DNA of 64,000 nt from Nissabacter sp. SGAir0207 (lineage in GTDB: Bacteria > Pseudomonadota > Gammaproteobacteria > Enterobacterales > Enterobacteriaceae), in assembly GCF_005491205.1 (NCBI RefSeq), contig NZ_CP028035.1, positions 2,046,001-2,110,000 on the forward strand. Direction: 5' to 3'. This document shows positions 41,481 through 51,597 of the stretch, in pieces (the stretch's first letter is position 1; the number at the start of each line of letters is the position of its first letter). Made by a program: the position numbers and the translations under genes. The notes beneath the pieces are model-generated. The model saw nothing but the letters and a program-made list of their open reading frames with translations, was not told where the DNA came from and made no database searches.

Positions 41481-41521
41481 CAGGTTTCTCCCTCCTATTG
41501 AGGGCAACCGTCTGAAACCTG
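41481..41521 (-). promoter_or_regulatory. Stem-loop in the cobS leader, possible regulatory RNA
   Basis: On the minus strand an outer 8-bp stem CAGGTTTC / GAAACCTG encloses an inner CCCTC / GAGGG stem. It starts about 90 bases upstream of the cobS ATG. A cobalamin riboswitch would be natural here, but I do not find the conserved GCCACTG box or the GGGAA-N-GTG core, so the nature is open. Confidence 0.4.
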
Positions 41522-41604
41522 GCCTGTTTTTATTCAGGGATGAATATATTACTGAAATAATGCCATTTTCATATAATTTCACGGCTAATTTTCAGAAAAA
41601 TTCA

Positions 41605-41633
41605 ATAAAAAACCGCAGCCTGGGCTGCGGTTT
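41605..41633 (-). terminator. Terminator of rluB
   Basis: AACCGCAGCC (41611-41620) pairs with GGCTGCGGTT (41623-41632); T-run on the minus strand from the A's at 41606-41612. Confidence 0.9.
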
Positions 41634-41651
41634 GGGGAAGGTCGAAGGGGG

Positions 41652-42524
41652 TTAGCCGCGCTTGCTGGGGGCGCTGCGACGGCCGGGGGAGACCTGGCTG
41701 TGGCGCTTCACGGCGCGGCGGATCTGGTTGGCCTTGACGCGGCGGCGCTCCTTTTCTACCGGCAGCTTGCTGACGGTCTCCGGGTCCAGCTCCACCAGCT
41801 CGCGCAGGTAGTTGATCTCGGCCAGATCCAGCTCTTTCCAGCCACCGCGCGGCAGCCCTTTCGGCAGCGGCAGGTCGCCGTAGCGAACGCGGATCAGGCG
41901 GCTGACCTGCACGCCGACCGCTTCCCACAGGCGACGCACTTCACGGTTGCGCCCCTCGGTCAGGGTGACGTTGTACCACTGGTTCAGGCCTTCGCCGCCC
42001 TGGAAGCTGATGGTGCGGAAGGCGGCCGGGCCATCTTCCAGCTGCACGCCACGGCTGAGCTGCTTGATCTTGTCATCATCAACCTGGCCGAAGACGCGTA
42101 CCGCGTACTCGCGCTCCACTTCCCGGCTCGGGTGCATCAGGCGGTTGGCCAGTTCACCGTCGGTGGTGAACAGCAGCAGCCCGGAGGTATTAACGTCCAG
42201 ACGACCTACGGCCACCCAGCGCGCGCCGCGCAGTTTCGGCAGACGGTCAAACACGGTCGGGCGCCCTTCCGGGTCGCTGCGGGTGCACAGCTCGCCTTCC
42301 GGCTTGTAGTAGGCCAGCACGCGGCAGACAGCCTCGGCGGACTCTTTAATCGAGACCACGTGACCATCCATGCGGATTTTCATGCCAGGATTCACATCGA
42401 CCCGATCGCCCAGGGTGGCGATTTTGCCATCCACGCTGACGCGGCCGGCCTGGATCATGGTTTCGATTTCGCGGCGGGAACCATGACCGGCCCGCGCCAG
42501 AACTTTCTGTAATTTCTCGCTCAT
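41652..42524 (-). CDS. rluB: 23S rRNA pseudouridine(2605) synthase
   Basis: 290 residues. N-terminal S4 RNA-binding domain ([31 protein letters not shown]), then the RsuA-family catalytic domain with Asp in [18 protein letters not shown], and a basic C-terminal tail ([22 protein letters not shown]). It isomerises U2605 in 23S rRNA helix 93. Position before btuR/cob in this genome matches the yciL locus of E. coli. Confidence 0.95.
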   Translation of the reverse strand: MSEKLQKVLARAGHGSRREIETMIQAGRVSVDGKIATLGDRVDVNPGMKIRMDGHVVSIKESAEAVCRVLAYYKPEGELCTRSDPEGRPTVFDRLPKLRGARWVAVGRLDVNTSGLLLFTTDGELANRLMHPSREVEREYAVRVFGQVDDDKIKQLSRGVQLEDGPAAFRTISFQGGEGLNQWYNVTLTEGRNREVRRLWEAVGVQVSRLIRVRYGDLPLPKGLPRGGWKELDLAEINYLRELVELDPETVSKLPVEKERRRVKANQIRRAVKRHSQVSPGRRSAPSKRG

Positions 42525-42714
42525 TGAGCAACCTCTGTTGTCGCCTTCACAGGCGTCAGATGGGCCGCCGGGGAAAACCCACGGCCCAGAAATGGGGGGT
42601 TATAAGCTATTATGAAGTAAATCAAATACTTATAAAAAGTTTAGCCGACCATTATACACAGTTAAGCCAGCTTTGTATTCCCTATTATAGCCGGGAGCGG
42701 AAGGACGCGGCGCG

Positions 42715-42831
42715 CTAATAGCAGAGCAGCCAAATCAGCCCGAGCCAGAACAGGCCACAGCCGGCCAGTACGGCCAGCCATACCCGGCGGCGCAATCTGT
42801 GGTCTTCCTGTTCGGGGAGTGAGGTGCCCAT
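42715..42831 (-). CDS. Probable 38-residue single-pass membrane peptide, YmiA-like
   Basis: The frame encodes 38 residues: a charged N terminus with PEQEDHRLRRR, then VWLAVLAGCGLFWLGLIWLL as one hydrophobic helix, ending CY. The pattern (Arg-rich start followed by a W-rich helix) resembles E. coli YmiA, which in K-12 lies between acnA and cysB. An ATG at 42831 has only a weak AGGC upstream. It is in the 448-bp space between rluB and yciO, which otherwise has no gene. By eye the evidence is hydrophobicity and position only; homology is tentative. Confidence 0.45.
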   Translation of the reverse strand: MGTSLPEQEDHRLRRRVWLAVLAGCGLFWLGLIWLLCY

Positions 42832-42972
42832 GCGTTTGCCTGCAAAAAAATAAGCACCAGCTTATTGGCAAAGCCCTTCGGCAGACAATCGTTTGCCGCG
42901 CAGAATGCGGCCTGGGCCATAGTTATGGCACAAAAAGGGGCGCGAGGCCCGGCGCGCTGGCCGGGCGACGCC

Positions 42973-43593
42973 TTAGCGGAACGGCGCGGGGTCGCCAGCG
43001 CCCTCGCGGATCACCTCTGGCGTGGTGTCCGTGAGGTCAACCACCGTGGTCGGCTGCTGGCCGAGGAAACCGCCGTGGATCACCAGATCCACCTGCTTGC
43101 CCAACACCTCCTTGATCTCCTCCGGGTCAGACTCGGCGAAGTCATTGCCCGGCAGCATCAGGGTGGTGGACATCAGCGGCTCCTGCAACACATCCAGCAG
43201 CGCCAGCGCGATGGGGTTGGAGGGCACGCGCAGGCCGATGGTTTTGCGCTTCTCGCTCATCAGGCGGCGCGGCACCTCTTTGGTCGCCTTCAGGATGAAG
43301 GTGTAGTGGCCGGGGGTGTTGTTCTTGATCAGGCGGAAGGCGCTGTTGTCCACGTAGGCATAAGTGGATAACTCGCTCAGGTCGCGGCACACCAGCGTGA
43401 AGTTGTGGTTGCTGTCGAGCTGGCGGATGCGGCAGATGCGCTCCATCGCCCCCTTCTCTTCCAGGCGGCAGCCCAAGGCGTAGCCGGAGTCGGTAGGATA
43501 GACAATCACCCCGCCCTTGCGCAGCACGTCTACCGCCTGATTGATCAGGCGCAGTTGCGGGTTTTCAGGGTGAACATAAAAAAACTGGGTCAT
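42973..43593 (-). CDS. yciO: YciO, YrdC/Sua5-family RNA-binding protein
   Basis: 206 residues. GGVIVYPTDSGYALGC, ERICRIRQLDSNHNFTLVCRDLSELS and PRRLMSEKRKTIGLRVPSNPI are the family segments, with a KxR/SxN nucleotide-binding site. Structurally it is a YrdC-type threonylcarbamoyl-AMP synthase relative, but E. coli YciO is not the main tRNA t6A enzyme. A TTG one codon earlier was rejected in favour of the ATG at 43593, which follows AACGAGG and fits the E. coli length. 29 bp downstream of rnm. Confidence 0.93.
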   Translation of the reverse strand: MTQFFYVHPENPQLRLINQAVDVLRKGGVIVYPTDSGYALGCRLEEKGAMERICRIRQLDSNHNFTLVCRDLSELSTYAYVDNSAFRLIKNNTPGHYTFILKATKEVPRRLMSEKRKTIGLRVPSNPIALALLDVLQEPLMSTTLMLPGNDFAESDPEEIKEVLGKQVDLVIHGGFLGQQPTTVVDLTDTTPEVIREGAGDPAPFR

Positions 43594-43622
43594 CAAATAC
43601 CTCGTTATCGTTGATGGGTCCG

Positions 43623-44489
43623 TCAGGCGGCTGGCCAGTCACGCCAGACAGGCTCCACGCCGCCCGGCAGCCAGAGCTTGCGCCCCAGCTCAATCCACGG
43701 GCAGGGCTGGTGGAAGTCCGATCCCTGTGAGGCGAGCAGCTGGAACTGCTGGGCATAGGCGGCCAGTTGCGTGCGCTCGTTTGGCGCCTGCTGGCACTGG
43801 GCGACCTCCATCGCGTCGCCGCCGTGGGCAGCGAAGTAGGCCAACAGGCGTTTCAGCCACTTGGCGGACAGATCATAGCGGCCAGGGTGGGCAACCACCG
43901 CCTGACCGCCGGATTGATGAATAACATCAATGGCCTGTTCTATTGTACACCACTGCGGCGGCACATAGCCGGTTTTCCCCTTGGCCAGGTACTTTTTGAA
44001 CACCTGTGCCATGTTGTCTGCCTTGCCAGCCTCCACCAAAAAGCGCGCGAAGTGGCCGCGTGTCACCGCGCCGCCATTGGCGAAGCGCAAGGCCCCCTCC
44101 AGCGCGCCGGGGATGTGCGCCTTCTCCAGCCGGTGCGCCATCTCCTCCGCCCGCTGGTGGCGGTAGGTGAGCTGTTGCGCCAGCAGTGCCTGCATGGCCG
44201 GGTGCTGCGGCTCGATGTTCAGGCCGACGATGTGGATCTCGTGGTTCTCCCACAGCGTGGAGATCTCCACGCCATTGACCAGCCGCAGCGGCAGTTGCTG
44301 CGCGGCAATCGCCTCGGCGGCGGCGGCCAGCCCCTCGACGCAGTCGTGGTCAGTGATCGCCAGTACCCCGACCCGCATCTCCACCGCGCGCGCCACCAGC
44401 GCGGCGGGCGTCAGCAGGCCGTCCGAGGCGGTGGTGTGGCTGTGGAGATCGAACAGGGTAAAGGCGGGGGAAGTGGCGTCAGTCAACAT
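43623..44489 (-). CDS. rnm: 5'-3' exoribonuclease Rnm (RNase AM)
   Basis: 288 residues (E. coli YciV 293). PHP-domain metal site: [45 protein letters not shown], and C-terminal [15 protein letters not shown]. It trims 5' ends of rRNA precursors and hydrolyses 3',5'-nucleoside bisphosphates. The ATG at 44489 is five bases after AGGA; the ATG at 44495 overlaps that sequence and is unlikely. Divergent from the trp operon. Confidence 0.94.
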   Translation of the reverse strand: MLTDATSPAFTLFDLHSHTTASDGLLTPAALVARAVEMRVGVLAITDHDCVEGLAAAAEAIAAQQLPLRLVNGVEISTLWENHEIHIVGLNIEPQHPAMQALLAQQLTYRHQRAEEMAHRLEKAHIPGALEGALRFANGGAVTRGHFARFLVEAGKADNMAQVFKKYLAKGKTGYVPPQWCTIEQAIDVIHQSGGQAVVAHPGRYDLSAKWLKRLLAYFAAHGGDAMEVAQCQQAPNERTQLAAYAQQFQLLASQGSDFHQPCPWIELGRKLWLPGGVEPVWRDWPAA

Positions 44490-44631
44490 GGTCATCCTGC
44501 AAAAAAGCGTGGTGCCCCGTGGGGCGGTGGCGGCACGTTACCCCAGAGTGGCAAGCAGATGCCAGCCCTATCGCATATTCATCACTTTTATCATTTCAAG
44601 CCATTGCAGGTTAAATCATCTGGATGAGGGG

Positions 44632-44666
44632 TTGACATTGCGTCGCTGAACCATTTAACTAGTACA
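44632..44666 (+). promoter_or_regulatory. trp promoter and TrpR operator
   Basis: TTGACA (44632-44637), 17-bp spacer, TTAACT (44655-44660): the same -35, -10 and spacing as E. coli trp. The operator overlaps the -10: the right half ACTAGTAC is intact, the left half (GAACCATT) is diverged from the consensus. Confidence 0.88.
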
Positions 44667-44693
44667 CAAGTTCACAGACATGAGGCCCTGATA

Positions 44694-44756
44694 ATGAAAA
44701 CGATGCAGATGACCCGACTTGGTTGGTGGCGCTTCTCCCTTTGGCGGGCGGCGTAA
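44694..44756 (+). CDS. trpL: trp operon leader peptide
   Basis: Twenty residues ending GWWRFSLWRAA, with Trp at positions 11, 12 and 17; E. coli has 14 residues and two adjacent Trp. Ribosome stalling at the Trp codons when charged tRNA-Trp is scarce would free region 2 to pair with region 3 and prevent termination. Third Trp lies within region 2, so stalling there would behave differently from stalling at the tandem pair. It is too short for routine gene calling. Confidence 0.9.
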   Translation: MKTMQMTRLGWWRFSLWRAA

Positions 44757-44816
44757 TCACGCATCTCTGTTATCAGAGTGTCGATTTGCAGAAGCCCGCA
44801 CCCCGCGGGTTTTTTT
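44744..44816 (+). terminator. trp attenuator with antiterminator
   Basis: Terminator: CCCGC (44795-44799), loop ACCCC, GCGGG (44805-44809), then seven T's. Antiterminator: GCGGGC at 44744-44749, inside trpL, is the exact complement of GCCCGC at 44794-44799. These are regions 3:4 and 2:3 of a classical attenuator. Confidence 0.85.
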
Positions 44817-44846
44817 GTGGCTTAAAACTAGGCAGGAACAATAAAA

Positions 44847-46409
44847 ATGAACACACCTCGTCCCGATCTGGAGTTACTGAGCGTCAGCGGCCTCTACCGC
44901 AATGACCCGACCACCCTGTTCAACCAGCTGTGCGGCGCACGCCCGGCCACGCTGCTGCTGGAGTCCGCCGAGATCACCAGCAAGGAGAACCTGAAGAGCC
45001 TGCTGATCGTTGACAGTGCATTGCGCATCACCGCGCTGGGTCGCGAAGTCTCCATTCAGGCGCTGACCGCCAACGGCGCGTCGCTGCTGCCTCTGCTGGA
45101 TGCGGCGCTGCCGCCAGAGGTGGCCGTGTGTGTACGGCCAAACGGCCGCGAGCTGACCTTCCCGGCCATTGACCCGTTGCAGGATGAGGATGCCCGCCTG
45201 CAATCGCTGTCGGTGTTTGACGCGCTGCGCCGCCTGTTGGCGCTGGTCAACAGCCCGGTCGAGGAGCGCGAGGCGATGTTCCTCGGCGGCCTGTTTGCCT
45301 ATGATCTGGTGGCCGGGTTTGAGGAGCTGCCGCCGCTGCGGGCCGACCAGCGCTGCCCGGACTACTGCTTCTATCTGGCCGAGACCCTGCTGGTGCTGGA
45401 TCACCAGACGCGCGCCTGCCGCATTCAGGCCAGCCTGTTCACCCCCTCCGCCAGCGAGCGCCAACGGCTGCAACAGCGGCTGGAGCAGGTGCAGCATCAG
45501 GTGCAGCAACCGGCGTACGCCATCCCGCGCCCGGCGGTGCAGGACATGGCGCTGAGCTGCAACCAGAGCGACGAGGCGTTTGGCGCGGTGGTCAGCGGGT
45601 TGCAGGCGGCGATCCGCGAGGGGCAGATCTTCCAGGTGGTGCCGTCGCGCCGCTTCTCCCTGCCCTGCCCGTCACCGCTGGCCGCCTACCAGACCCTGAA
45701 GGAGAGCAACCCCAGCCCCTATATGTTCTTCATGCAGGACAACGACTTCCAGCTGTTCGGCGCTTCGCCGGAGAGCGCCCTGAAGTATGACGCCGAGAGC
45801 CGCCAGATTGAGATCTACCCGATTGCCGGCACCCGCCCGCGTGGCCGCCATGCCGATGGCTCGCTGGATCGCGATCTCGACAGCCGCATTGAGCTGGAGA
45901 TGCGCACCGACCACAAAGAGCTGGCCGAGCACCTGATGCTGGTGGATCTGGCGCGCAACGATCTGGCGCGCATCTGCGAGCCGGGCAGCCGCTACGTCGC
46001 GGATTTGACCAAGGTGGATCGCTACTCCTTCGTGATGCATCTGGTGTCGCGGGTGGTGGGCACCCTGCGCCACGATCTGGATGTGCTGCACGCCTATCAG
46101 GCCTGCATGAACATGGGTACCCTGAGCGGCGCGCCGAAGGTGCGCGCCATGCAGCTGATTGCCGCTTCCGAGCAGAGCCGACGCGGCAGCTACGGCGGCG
46201 CGGTGGGCTACCTGACCGCCCACGGCGACCTCGACACCTGCATCGTCATCCGCTCCGCCTATGTCGAGGAGGGCATCGCCACCATTCAGGCCGGTGCCGG
46301 TGTGGTGCTGGACTCCGTGCCGCAGGCGGAAGCCGATGAGACCCGCAACAAAGCCCGCGCCGTGCTGCGCGCCATTGCTACCGCACATCACGCCCGGGAG
46401 GTGTTCTGA
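44847..46409 (+). CDS. trpE: Anthranilate synthase component I
   Basis: 520 residues as in E. coli. LLLESAEI includes Ser40, the feedback-inhibition site; catalytic blocks [31 protein letters not shown] and [12 protein letters not shown] are intact. It converts chorismate to anthranilate with ammonia from TrpG. Its stop overlaps the trpG start by one base (TGATG), which couples their translation and gives equal amounts of the two subunits. First structural gene of the operon, 31 bases after the attenuator T-run. Confidence 0.98.
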   Translation: MNTPRPDLELLSVSGLYRNDPTTLFNQLCGARPATLLLESAEITSKENLKSLLIVDSALRITALGREVSIQALTANGASLLPLLDAALPPEVAVCVRPNGRELTFPAIDPLQDEDARLQSLSVFDALRRLLALVNSPVEEREAMFLGGLFAYDLVAGFEELPPLRADQRCPDYCFYLAETLLVLDHQTRACRIQASLFTPSASERQRLQQRLEQVQHQVQQPAYAIPRPAVQDMALSCNQSDEAFGAVVSGLQAAIREGQIFQVVPSRRFSLPCPSPLAAYQTLKESNPSPYMFFMQDNDFQLFGASPESALKYDAESRQIEIYPIAGTRPRGRHADGSLDRDLDSRIELEMRTDHKELAEHLMLVDLARNDLARICEPGSRYVADLTKVDRYSFVMHLVSRVVGTLRHDLDVLHAYQACMNMGTLSGAPKVRAMQLIAASEQSRRGSYGGAVGYLTAHGDLDTCIVIRSAYVEEGIATIQAGAGVVLDSVPQAEADETRNKARAVLRAIATAHHAREVF

Positions 46410-46987
46410 TGGCCGATATTCTGCTGCTCGATAACGTTGACTCCTTTACCTACAACCTGGTGGACCAACTGCGCACCTTCGGCCACCGGGTGGTGATCTA
46501 CCGCAACCATATCCCGGCCGACACCATCATCAATAAGCTAAAAGAGATGGAACAGCCGATCCTGATGCTGTCACCCGGCCCCGGCGCGCCCTCTGAGGCG
46601 GGCTGTATGCCACAGCTGTTGCAGCGCCTGCGCGGCCAGCTGCCGATCATCGGCATCTGCCTCGGCCATCAGGCGATTGTTGAGGCCTATGGCGGCCACG
46701 TCGGGCAGGCCGGTGAGATCCTGCATGGCAAGGCGTCGTTGGTGGAGCACGATGGCGAGGCGATGTTCGCCGCCCTGCCAAACCCGCTGCCGGTGGCGCG
46801 CTACCACTCGCTGGTGGGCAGCGACATCCCGCAGGGGTTGCAGGTCAACGCCCGCTTCAATGGGATGGTGATGGCGGTGCGCCACGATGCCGACCGCGTC
46901 TGCGGTTTCCAGTTCCACCCTGAATCCATTTTAAGCTCACAGGGCGCGCGTCTGCTGGAGCAGACCCTGGCCTGGGCGTTGGCCTGA
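46409..46987 (+). CDS. trpG: Anthranilate synthase glutamine amidotransferase
   Basis: 192 residues, a free-standing class I amidotransferase. Nucleophile Cys84 ([11 protein letters not shown]), with the His and Glu in [10 protein letters not shown]. In E. coli this domain is fused to TrpD; here it ends with TGA and trpD starts 17 bases later with its own AAGGAGAG, as in Serratia marcescens. Supplies ammonia to TrpE. Confidence 0.97.
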   Translation: MADILLLDNVDSFTYNLVDQLRTFGHRVVIYRNHIPADTIINKLKEMEQPILMLSPGPGAPSEAGCMPQLLQRLRGQLPIIGICLGHQAIVEAYGGHVGQAGEILHGKASLVEHDGEAMFAALPNPLPVARYHSLVGSDIPQGLQVNARFNGMVMAVRHDADRVCGFQFHPESILSSQGARLLEQTLAWALA

Positions 46988-47004
46988 GACAAGGAGAGAG
47001 AGCC

Positions 47005-48027
47005 ATGACTACCCTCACCCACGAGAGCAACGCCGCCATCCTTGAGCGCCTCTACCGCGCTGGCACCATGAGCCAGGCGGAGAGCCGCCAGCTGTTTGGC
47101 GCGATTATCCAGGGCGAACTGGCCCCAGAGCAGCTGGCGGCGGCGCTGATCAGCATGAAGGTGCGCGGCGAGCGGCCGGAGGAGATTGCCGGTGCCGCAC
47201 AGGCGCTGCTGGCGGATGCCCAGCCCTTCCCGCGCCCGGACTACCTGTTTGCCGACATCGTTGGCACCGGCGGCGACGGCAGCAACAGCATCAACATCTC
47301 CACCGCCAGCGCCTTTGTGGCGGCGGCCTGCGGGGTACGCGTCGCCAAGCATGGCAACCGCAGCGTCTCCAGCCGTTCCGGCTCCTCTGACCTGCTGGCG
47401 GCCTTTGGCATCCGTCTTGACCTGCCAGCGGCCGAGGCGCGTCAGGCGCTGGACGATCTGGGCGTCTGCTTCCTGTTCGCGCCTCAGTACCACACCGGGT
47501 TCCGCCACGCGATGCCGGTGCGCCAACAGTTGAAAACCCGCACGCTGTTCAACGTGCTGGGGCCGCTGATCAATCCGGCACGGCCGCCGCTGGCGCTGAT
47601 TGGCGTCTACAGCCCGGAACTGGTGCTGCCGATCGCCGAAACCCTGCGCACCCTCGGCTACCAGCGCGCGGCGGTGGTGCACGGCGGCGGCATGGATGAG
47701 GTGGCCATCCACGCGCCGACCCAGGTGGCGGAGCTGAATCAGGGCGAGATCAGCCACTATCAGCTCACCCCGGCCGACTTCGGTTTGCCGAGCTACCCGC
47801 TTGAGGCGTTGCAGGGCGGCGCGCCGGAAGAAAACCGTGACATTCTGGCACGCTTGTTACAAGGTAAAGGTGAACCCGCGCATGAGGCGGCGGTGGCCGC
47901 CAATGTCGCGCTGTTACTGAAGCTGTTTGGCCAGGAAGAGATTAAACAGAACGCGCAACAGGCGCTGGCGGTGATCCGCAGCGGCGACGCCTACCAGCGT
48001 GTCAGTGCATTGGCAGCAAGAGGATAA
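47005..48027 (+). CDS. trpD: Anthranilate phosphoribosyltransferase
   Basis: 340 residues. Phosphoribosyl diphosphate loop [20 protein letters not shown], then [38 protein letters not shown] and [11 protein letters not shown]. Transfers phosphoribose to anthranilate. Not fused to an amidotransferase domain: the first residues ([20 protein letters not shown]) begin the helical N-terminal domain directly. Five to seven bases separate it from trpCF. Confidence 0.97.
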   Translation: MTTLTHESNAAILERLYRAGTMSQAESRQLFGAIIQGELAPEQLAAALISMKVRGERPEEIAGAAQALLADAQPFPRPDYLFADIVGTGGDGSNSINISTASAFVAAACGVRVAKHGNRSVSSRSGSSDLLAAFGIRLDLPAAEARQALDDLGVCFLFAPQYHTGFRHAMPVRQQLKTRTLFNVLGPLINPARPPLALIGVYSPELVLPIAETLRTLGYQRAAVVHGGGMDEVAIHAPTQVAELNQGEISHYQLTPADFGLPSYPLEALQGGAPEENRDILARLLQGKGEPAHEAAVAANVALLLKLFGQEEIKQNAQQALAVIRSGDAYQRVSALAARG

Positions 48028-48034
48028 GTGAGTG

Positions 48035-49396
48035 ATGCAGGAAACCGTGCTCCACCGGATCGTCCGTGACAAGGCAGTTTGGGTTGCGGCCCGCCAGCAG
48101 CAACAGCCGCTGGCCGAGTTTGAACATCTGCTTGGCCCCAGCCAGCGCAGCTTCTACCACGCGCTTCAGGGCGCCCGCACCGCCTTCATTCTGGAGTGCA
48201 AAAAGGCATCGCCCTCCAAGGGGCTGATCCGCGAGGATTTCGACCCGGCACAGATCGCTGGCGTCTATAAGCAGTATGCCTCCGCCATCTCGGTGCTGAC
48301 CGATGAGAAGTATTTTCAGGGCAGTTTTGACTTCCTGCCGCAGGTGAGCGCCGTGGCGACCCAGCCGGTGCTGTGCAAGGATTTCATTATTGATCCCTAC
48401 CAGATCTATCTGGCGCGCCACTATCAGGCCGACGCCATCCTGCTGATGCTCTCGGTGCTGGATGATGAGCAGTACCGCCAGCTGGCGGAGGTGGCACACA
48501 GCCTGAAGATGGGCGTGCTGACCGAGGTGATCAGCGAGGAGGAGGCGGCCCGCGCGGTGCGCCTCGGCGCCAAAGTGGTGGGCATCAATAACCGCGATTT
48601 GCGTGACCTGAGCATCGACCTCGACCGCACCCGCCGCCTCGCGCCGCTGCTGCCTCCGGGCGTGACGGTGATCAGCGAGTCCGGCATCAACACCTACGGC
48701 CAGGTACGCGCCCTGAGCCGCTTCGCCAACGGCTTCCTGATTGGCAGCGCGCTGATGGCCGAGGAGGATCTGGGTGCGGCGGTGCGCCGGGTGATGCTGG
48801 GTGAAAACAAGGTGTGCGGCCTGACCCGCGCGCAGGACGCCCAGACCGCGGCAGAGGCCGGGGCCGCCTATGGCGGGCTGATCTTCGCCGCCCGCTCGCC
48901 GCGCTGCGTCAGCATTGCGCAGGCGCAACAGGTGATGGCGGGCGCGCCGCTGAAGTATGTCGGCGTGTTCAGCGACCAGCCGGTGGCCGAGGTGGCGGAT
49001 GTTGCCGCCACGCTGGGGTTACATGCGGTGCAATTGCATGGCGCGGAGGATCAGGCTTACATCGATGCGTTGCGTGAGGCACTGCCCGCCGCCTGCCGCC
49101 TCTGGAAGGCGCTTTCGGTTCGCGACCACCTGCCCGCGCGCGATTTGCGCCACGTTGACCGCTATGTGCTGGACAACGGCGCGGGCGGCACCGGCCAGCG
49201 CTTCGATTGGGGCCTGCTGGCCGGGCAGCCGCTGGAGAATGTGCTGCTGGCCGGTGGCCTGAGCGCTGACAACTGCGTGCAGGCGGCCCAGTTGGGCTGC
49301 GCCGGGCTGGATTTCAACTCCGGCGTTGAGCAGGCACCTGGCATCAAGGATGCCGCGAAAGTGATGGCCGTATTCCAGACGTTGCGCGCCTACTGA
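48035..49396 (+). CDS. trpCF: Bifunctional indole-3-glycerol-phosphate synthase / phosphoribosylanthranilate isomerase
   Basis: 453 residues, the length of E. coli TrpC. Residues 1-255: IGPS barrel with [28 protein letters not shown] and [10 protein letters not shown]. Residues 256-453: PRAI barrel with [40 protein letters not shown] and [18 protein letters not shown] at 48035 was chosen (MQETVLHRI); a GTG directly before it at 48032 is an alternative with AGAGGA seven bases upstream. Confidence 0.97.
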   Translation: MQETVLHRIVRDKAVWVAARQQQQPLAEFEHLLGPSQRSFYHALQGARTAFILECKKASPSKGLIREDFDPAQIAGVYKQYASAISVLTDEKYFQGSFDFLPQVSAVATQPVLCKDFIIDPYQIYLARHYQADAILLMLSVLDDEQYRQLAEVAHSLKMGVLTEVISEEEAARAVRLGAKVVGINNRDLRDLSIDLDRTRRLAPLLPPGVTVISESGINTYGQVRALSRFANGFLIGSALMAEEDLGAAVRRVMLGENKVCGLTRAQDAQTAAEAGAAYGGLIFAARSPRCVSIAQAQQVMAGAPLKYVGVFSDQPVAEVADVAATLGLHAVQLHGAEDQAYIDALREALPAACRLWKALSVRDHLPARDLRHVDRYVLDNGAGGTGQRFDWGLLAGQPLENVLLAGGLSADNCVQAAQLGCAGLDFNSGVEQAPGIKDAAKVMAVFQTLRAY

Positions 49397-49436
49397 GGCG
49401 CGCCGTTTCACCGTCTTTACCGACAGGACTGATAGC

Positions 49437-50627
49437 ATGACTCTACTTAATCCCTACTTTGGCGAATTTGGCGGCATGTATGTGCCGCAAATCCTGGTGC
49501 CGGCGCTGAAACAGCTGGAAGAGGCCTTTGTCAGCGCCCAGCGCGACCCGGCGTTCCAGGCTGAGTTTATGGAACTGCTGAAAAACTACGCCGGTCGCCC
49601 CACCGCCCTGACCCTGTGCCGCAACCTGACCGCCGGCACCCGCACCAAGCTCTATCTGAAGCGCGAGGATCTGCTGCACGGCGGCGCGCACAAAACCAAT
49701 CAGGTGCTCGGTCAGGCGCTGCTGGCGAAGCGGATGGGCAAGACAGAGATCATCGCAGAGACCGGCGCTGGCCAGCATGGCGTGGCCTCTGCCCTCGCCT
49801 CCGCGCTGCTCGGCCTGAAGTGCCGCATCTATATGGGCGCGAAAGATATCGCGCGTCAGTCGCCGAACGTCTTCCGTATGCGGCTGATGGGCGCGGAGGT
49901 GATCCCGGTGCACAGCGGCTCCTCCACGCTGAAGGATGCCTGTAACGAGGCGCTGCGCGACTGGTCGGGCAGCTACGAGACCGCCCACTACATGCTCGGC
50001 ACCGCCGCTGGCCCGCACCCCTACCCGACGCTGGTGCGTGAGTTCCAGCGCATGATTGGCGAAGAGACCAAGGCGCAGGTGCTGGAGCGCGAAGGCCGCC
50101 TGCCGGATGCGGTGCTGGCCTGTGTCGGCGGCGGCTCCAACGCCATCGGCATGTTTGCGGACTTCATCGAAGAGGAGTCGGTCGGCCTGATTGGCGTGGA
50201 GCCTGCCGGGCTGGGCATTGAGAGCGGCCAGCATGGCGCGCCGCTCAAGCATGGCAAGGTCGGCATCTACTTCGGCATGAAAGCGCCGATGATGCAGACC
50301 GAAGATGGGCAGATTGAGGAGTCCTACTCCATCTCCGCCGGGCTGGATTTCCCCTCCGTCGGCCCGCAGCACGCCCACCTCAACAGCATTGGCCGCGCCG
50401 AGTATGTCTCGGTCACCGATGAGGAGGCGCTGGACGCCTTCAAGGCGCTCTGCCGCAGCGAGGGCATCATCCCGGCATTGGAGTCCTCCCACGCGCTGGC
50501 CCATGCGCTGAAGATGATCAAGCAGGAGCCGGAAAAAGAGCAGCTTCTGGTGGTGAATCTGTCCGGCCGTGGTGACAAGGACATCTTCACCGTTCACGAC
50601 ATTTTGAAAACACGGGGAGAGATCTAA
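49437..50627 (+). CDS. trpB: Tryptophan synthase beta chain
   Basis: 396 residues. PLP lysine in [12 protein letters not shown] (Lys86), phosphate cup [10 protein letters not shown], and [20 protein letters not shown]. Condenses indole with serine, indole arriving by the tunnel from TrpA. The TAA overlaps the trpA ATG by one base (TAATG), so both subunits are made in step. Confidence 0.98.
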   Translation: MTLLNPYFGEFGGMYVPQILVPALKQLEEAFVSAQRDPAFQAEFMELLKNYAGRPTALTLCRNLTAGTRTKLYLKREDLLHGGAHKTNQVLGQALLAKRMGKTEIIAETGAGQHGVASALASALLGLKCRIYMGAKDIARQSPNVFRMRLMGAEVIPVHSGSSTLKDACNEALRDWSGSYETAHYMLGTAAGPHPYPTLVREFQRMIGEETKAQVLEREGRLPDAVLACVGGGSNAIGMFADFIEEESVGLIGVEPAGLGIESGQHGAPLKHGKVGIYFGMKAPMMQTEDGQIEESYSISAGLDFPSVGPQHAHLNSIGRAEYVSVTDEEALDAFKALCRSEGIIPALESSHALAHALKMIKQEPEKEQLLVVNLSGRGDKDIFTVHDILKTRGEI

Positions 50628-51433
50628 TGGAACGCTATCAGCAACGTTTTACCGAGCTGGCAACCCGCAAGGAGGGGGCCTTCGTCCCGTTTGTTACCCT
50701 TGGCGACCCTAACCCGGAGCTCTCCCTGGCGGTTGTCGATACGCTGGTGGAAGCCGGGGCGGATGCGCTGGAGCTGGGCATCCCCTTCTCCGATCCGCTG
50801 GCGGATGGCCCAACCATCCAGAACGCCACGCTGCGCGCCTTCGCCGCTGGCGTGACGCCCAACCGCTGTTTCGAGATGCTGGCGGCGATCCGCCAGAAGC
50901 ACCCGACCCTGCCGATTGGCCTGCTGATGTACGCCAATTTGGTGTTCCACAAGGGCATCGATGCCTTCTACCAGCGCTGCGCCGAAGTGGGCGTTGACTC
51001 GGTGTTGGTGGCGGATGTGCCGCTGGAGGAGTCCGCGCCGTTCCGTACCGCCGCCCTGCGCCACCAGATCGCCCCGATCTTCATCTGCCCGCCCAACGCC
51101 GATGATGAACTGCTGCGCGAGGTGGCGGCCCACGGCCGTGGCTACACCTACCTGCTGTCGCGCGCCGGGGTGACCGGCACCGAGCAGCGCGCCCAGTTGC
51201 CGCTCGGCCACCTGATTGACAAGCTGGCGGAGTATCAGGCCGCGCCGCCGTTGCAGGGTTTTGGCATCTCTGAGCCTGCGCAGGTACGCGAGGCGCTGGC
51301 CGCCGGCGCAGCCGGGGCGATCTCTGGCTCGGCGATTGTGCGTATCATTGAGCGCCACCACACGCAGCCGGCGGAGATGCTCAGCCAGCTTGGCGCGTTT
51401 GTGCGTGAGATGAAGGCCGCCACCCGCCGCTAG
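50627..51433 (+). CDS. trpA: Tryptophan synthase alpha chain
   Basis: 268 residues. Catalytic Glu49 and Asp60 in [15 protein letters not shown], and the mobile loop [14 protein letters not shown]. It cleaves indole-3-glycerol phosphate to indole and glyceraldehyde 3-phosphate. Last gene of the operon, ending at a strong hairpin. Confidence 0.98.
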   Translation: MERYQQRFTELATRKEGAFVPFVTLGDPNPELSLAVVDTLVEAGADALELGIPFSDPLADGPTIQNATLRAFAAGVTPNRCFEMLAAIRQKHPTLPIGLLMYANLVFHKGIDAFYQRCAEVGVDSVLVADVPLEESAPFRTAALRHQIAPIFICPPNADDELLREVAAHGRGYTYLLSRAGVTGTEQRAQLPLGHLIDKLAEYQAAPPLQGFGISEPAQVREALAAGAAGAISGSAIVRIIERHHTQPAEMLSQLGAFVREMKAATRR

Positions 51434-51440
51434 TTCCCCC

Positions 51441-51475
51441 ACGCCTTACCCTTTTGTGCGGTAAGGCGTTCTTTG
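51441..51475 (+). terminator. trp operon terminator
   Basis: Perfect ten-base arms ACGCCTTACC (51441-51450) and GGTAAGGCGT (51460-51469), then TCTTTG. The T-run is interrupted, as in trp t of E. coli. Confidence 0.85.
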
Positions 51476-51597
51476 TGCTACTTATTTCTCCTGTCGATTT
51501 GTCGAATCGCCATCTATCTACCAGACTTATTGAACCTGCGCTGGCCGCAGCCGTTGGCCGTGGCGCTCGCCACCCTAAATTGACATGGAGAATGGAT

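Noticed and set aside
41392..41651. Cobalamin riboswitch
   Set aside because: The conserved B12 box and core were not found on reading; only a stem-loop can be supported.
42935..42966. Terminator after yciO
   Set aside because: A GCCCGGC / GCCGGGC hairpin is present but the T-run lies about ten bases away, so it is not a convincing intrinsic terminator.
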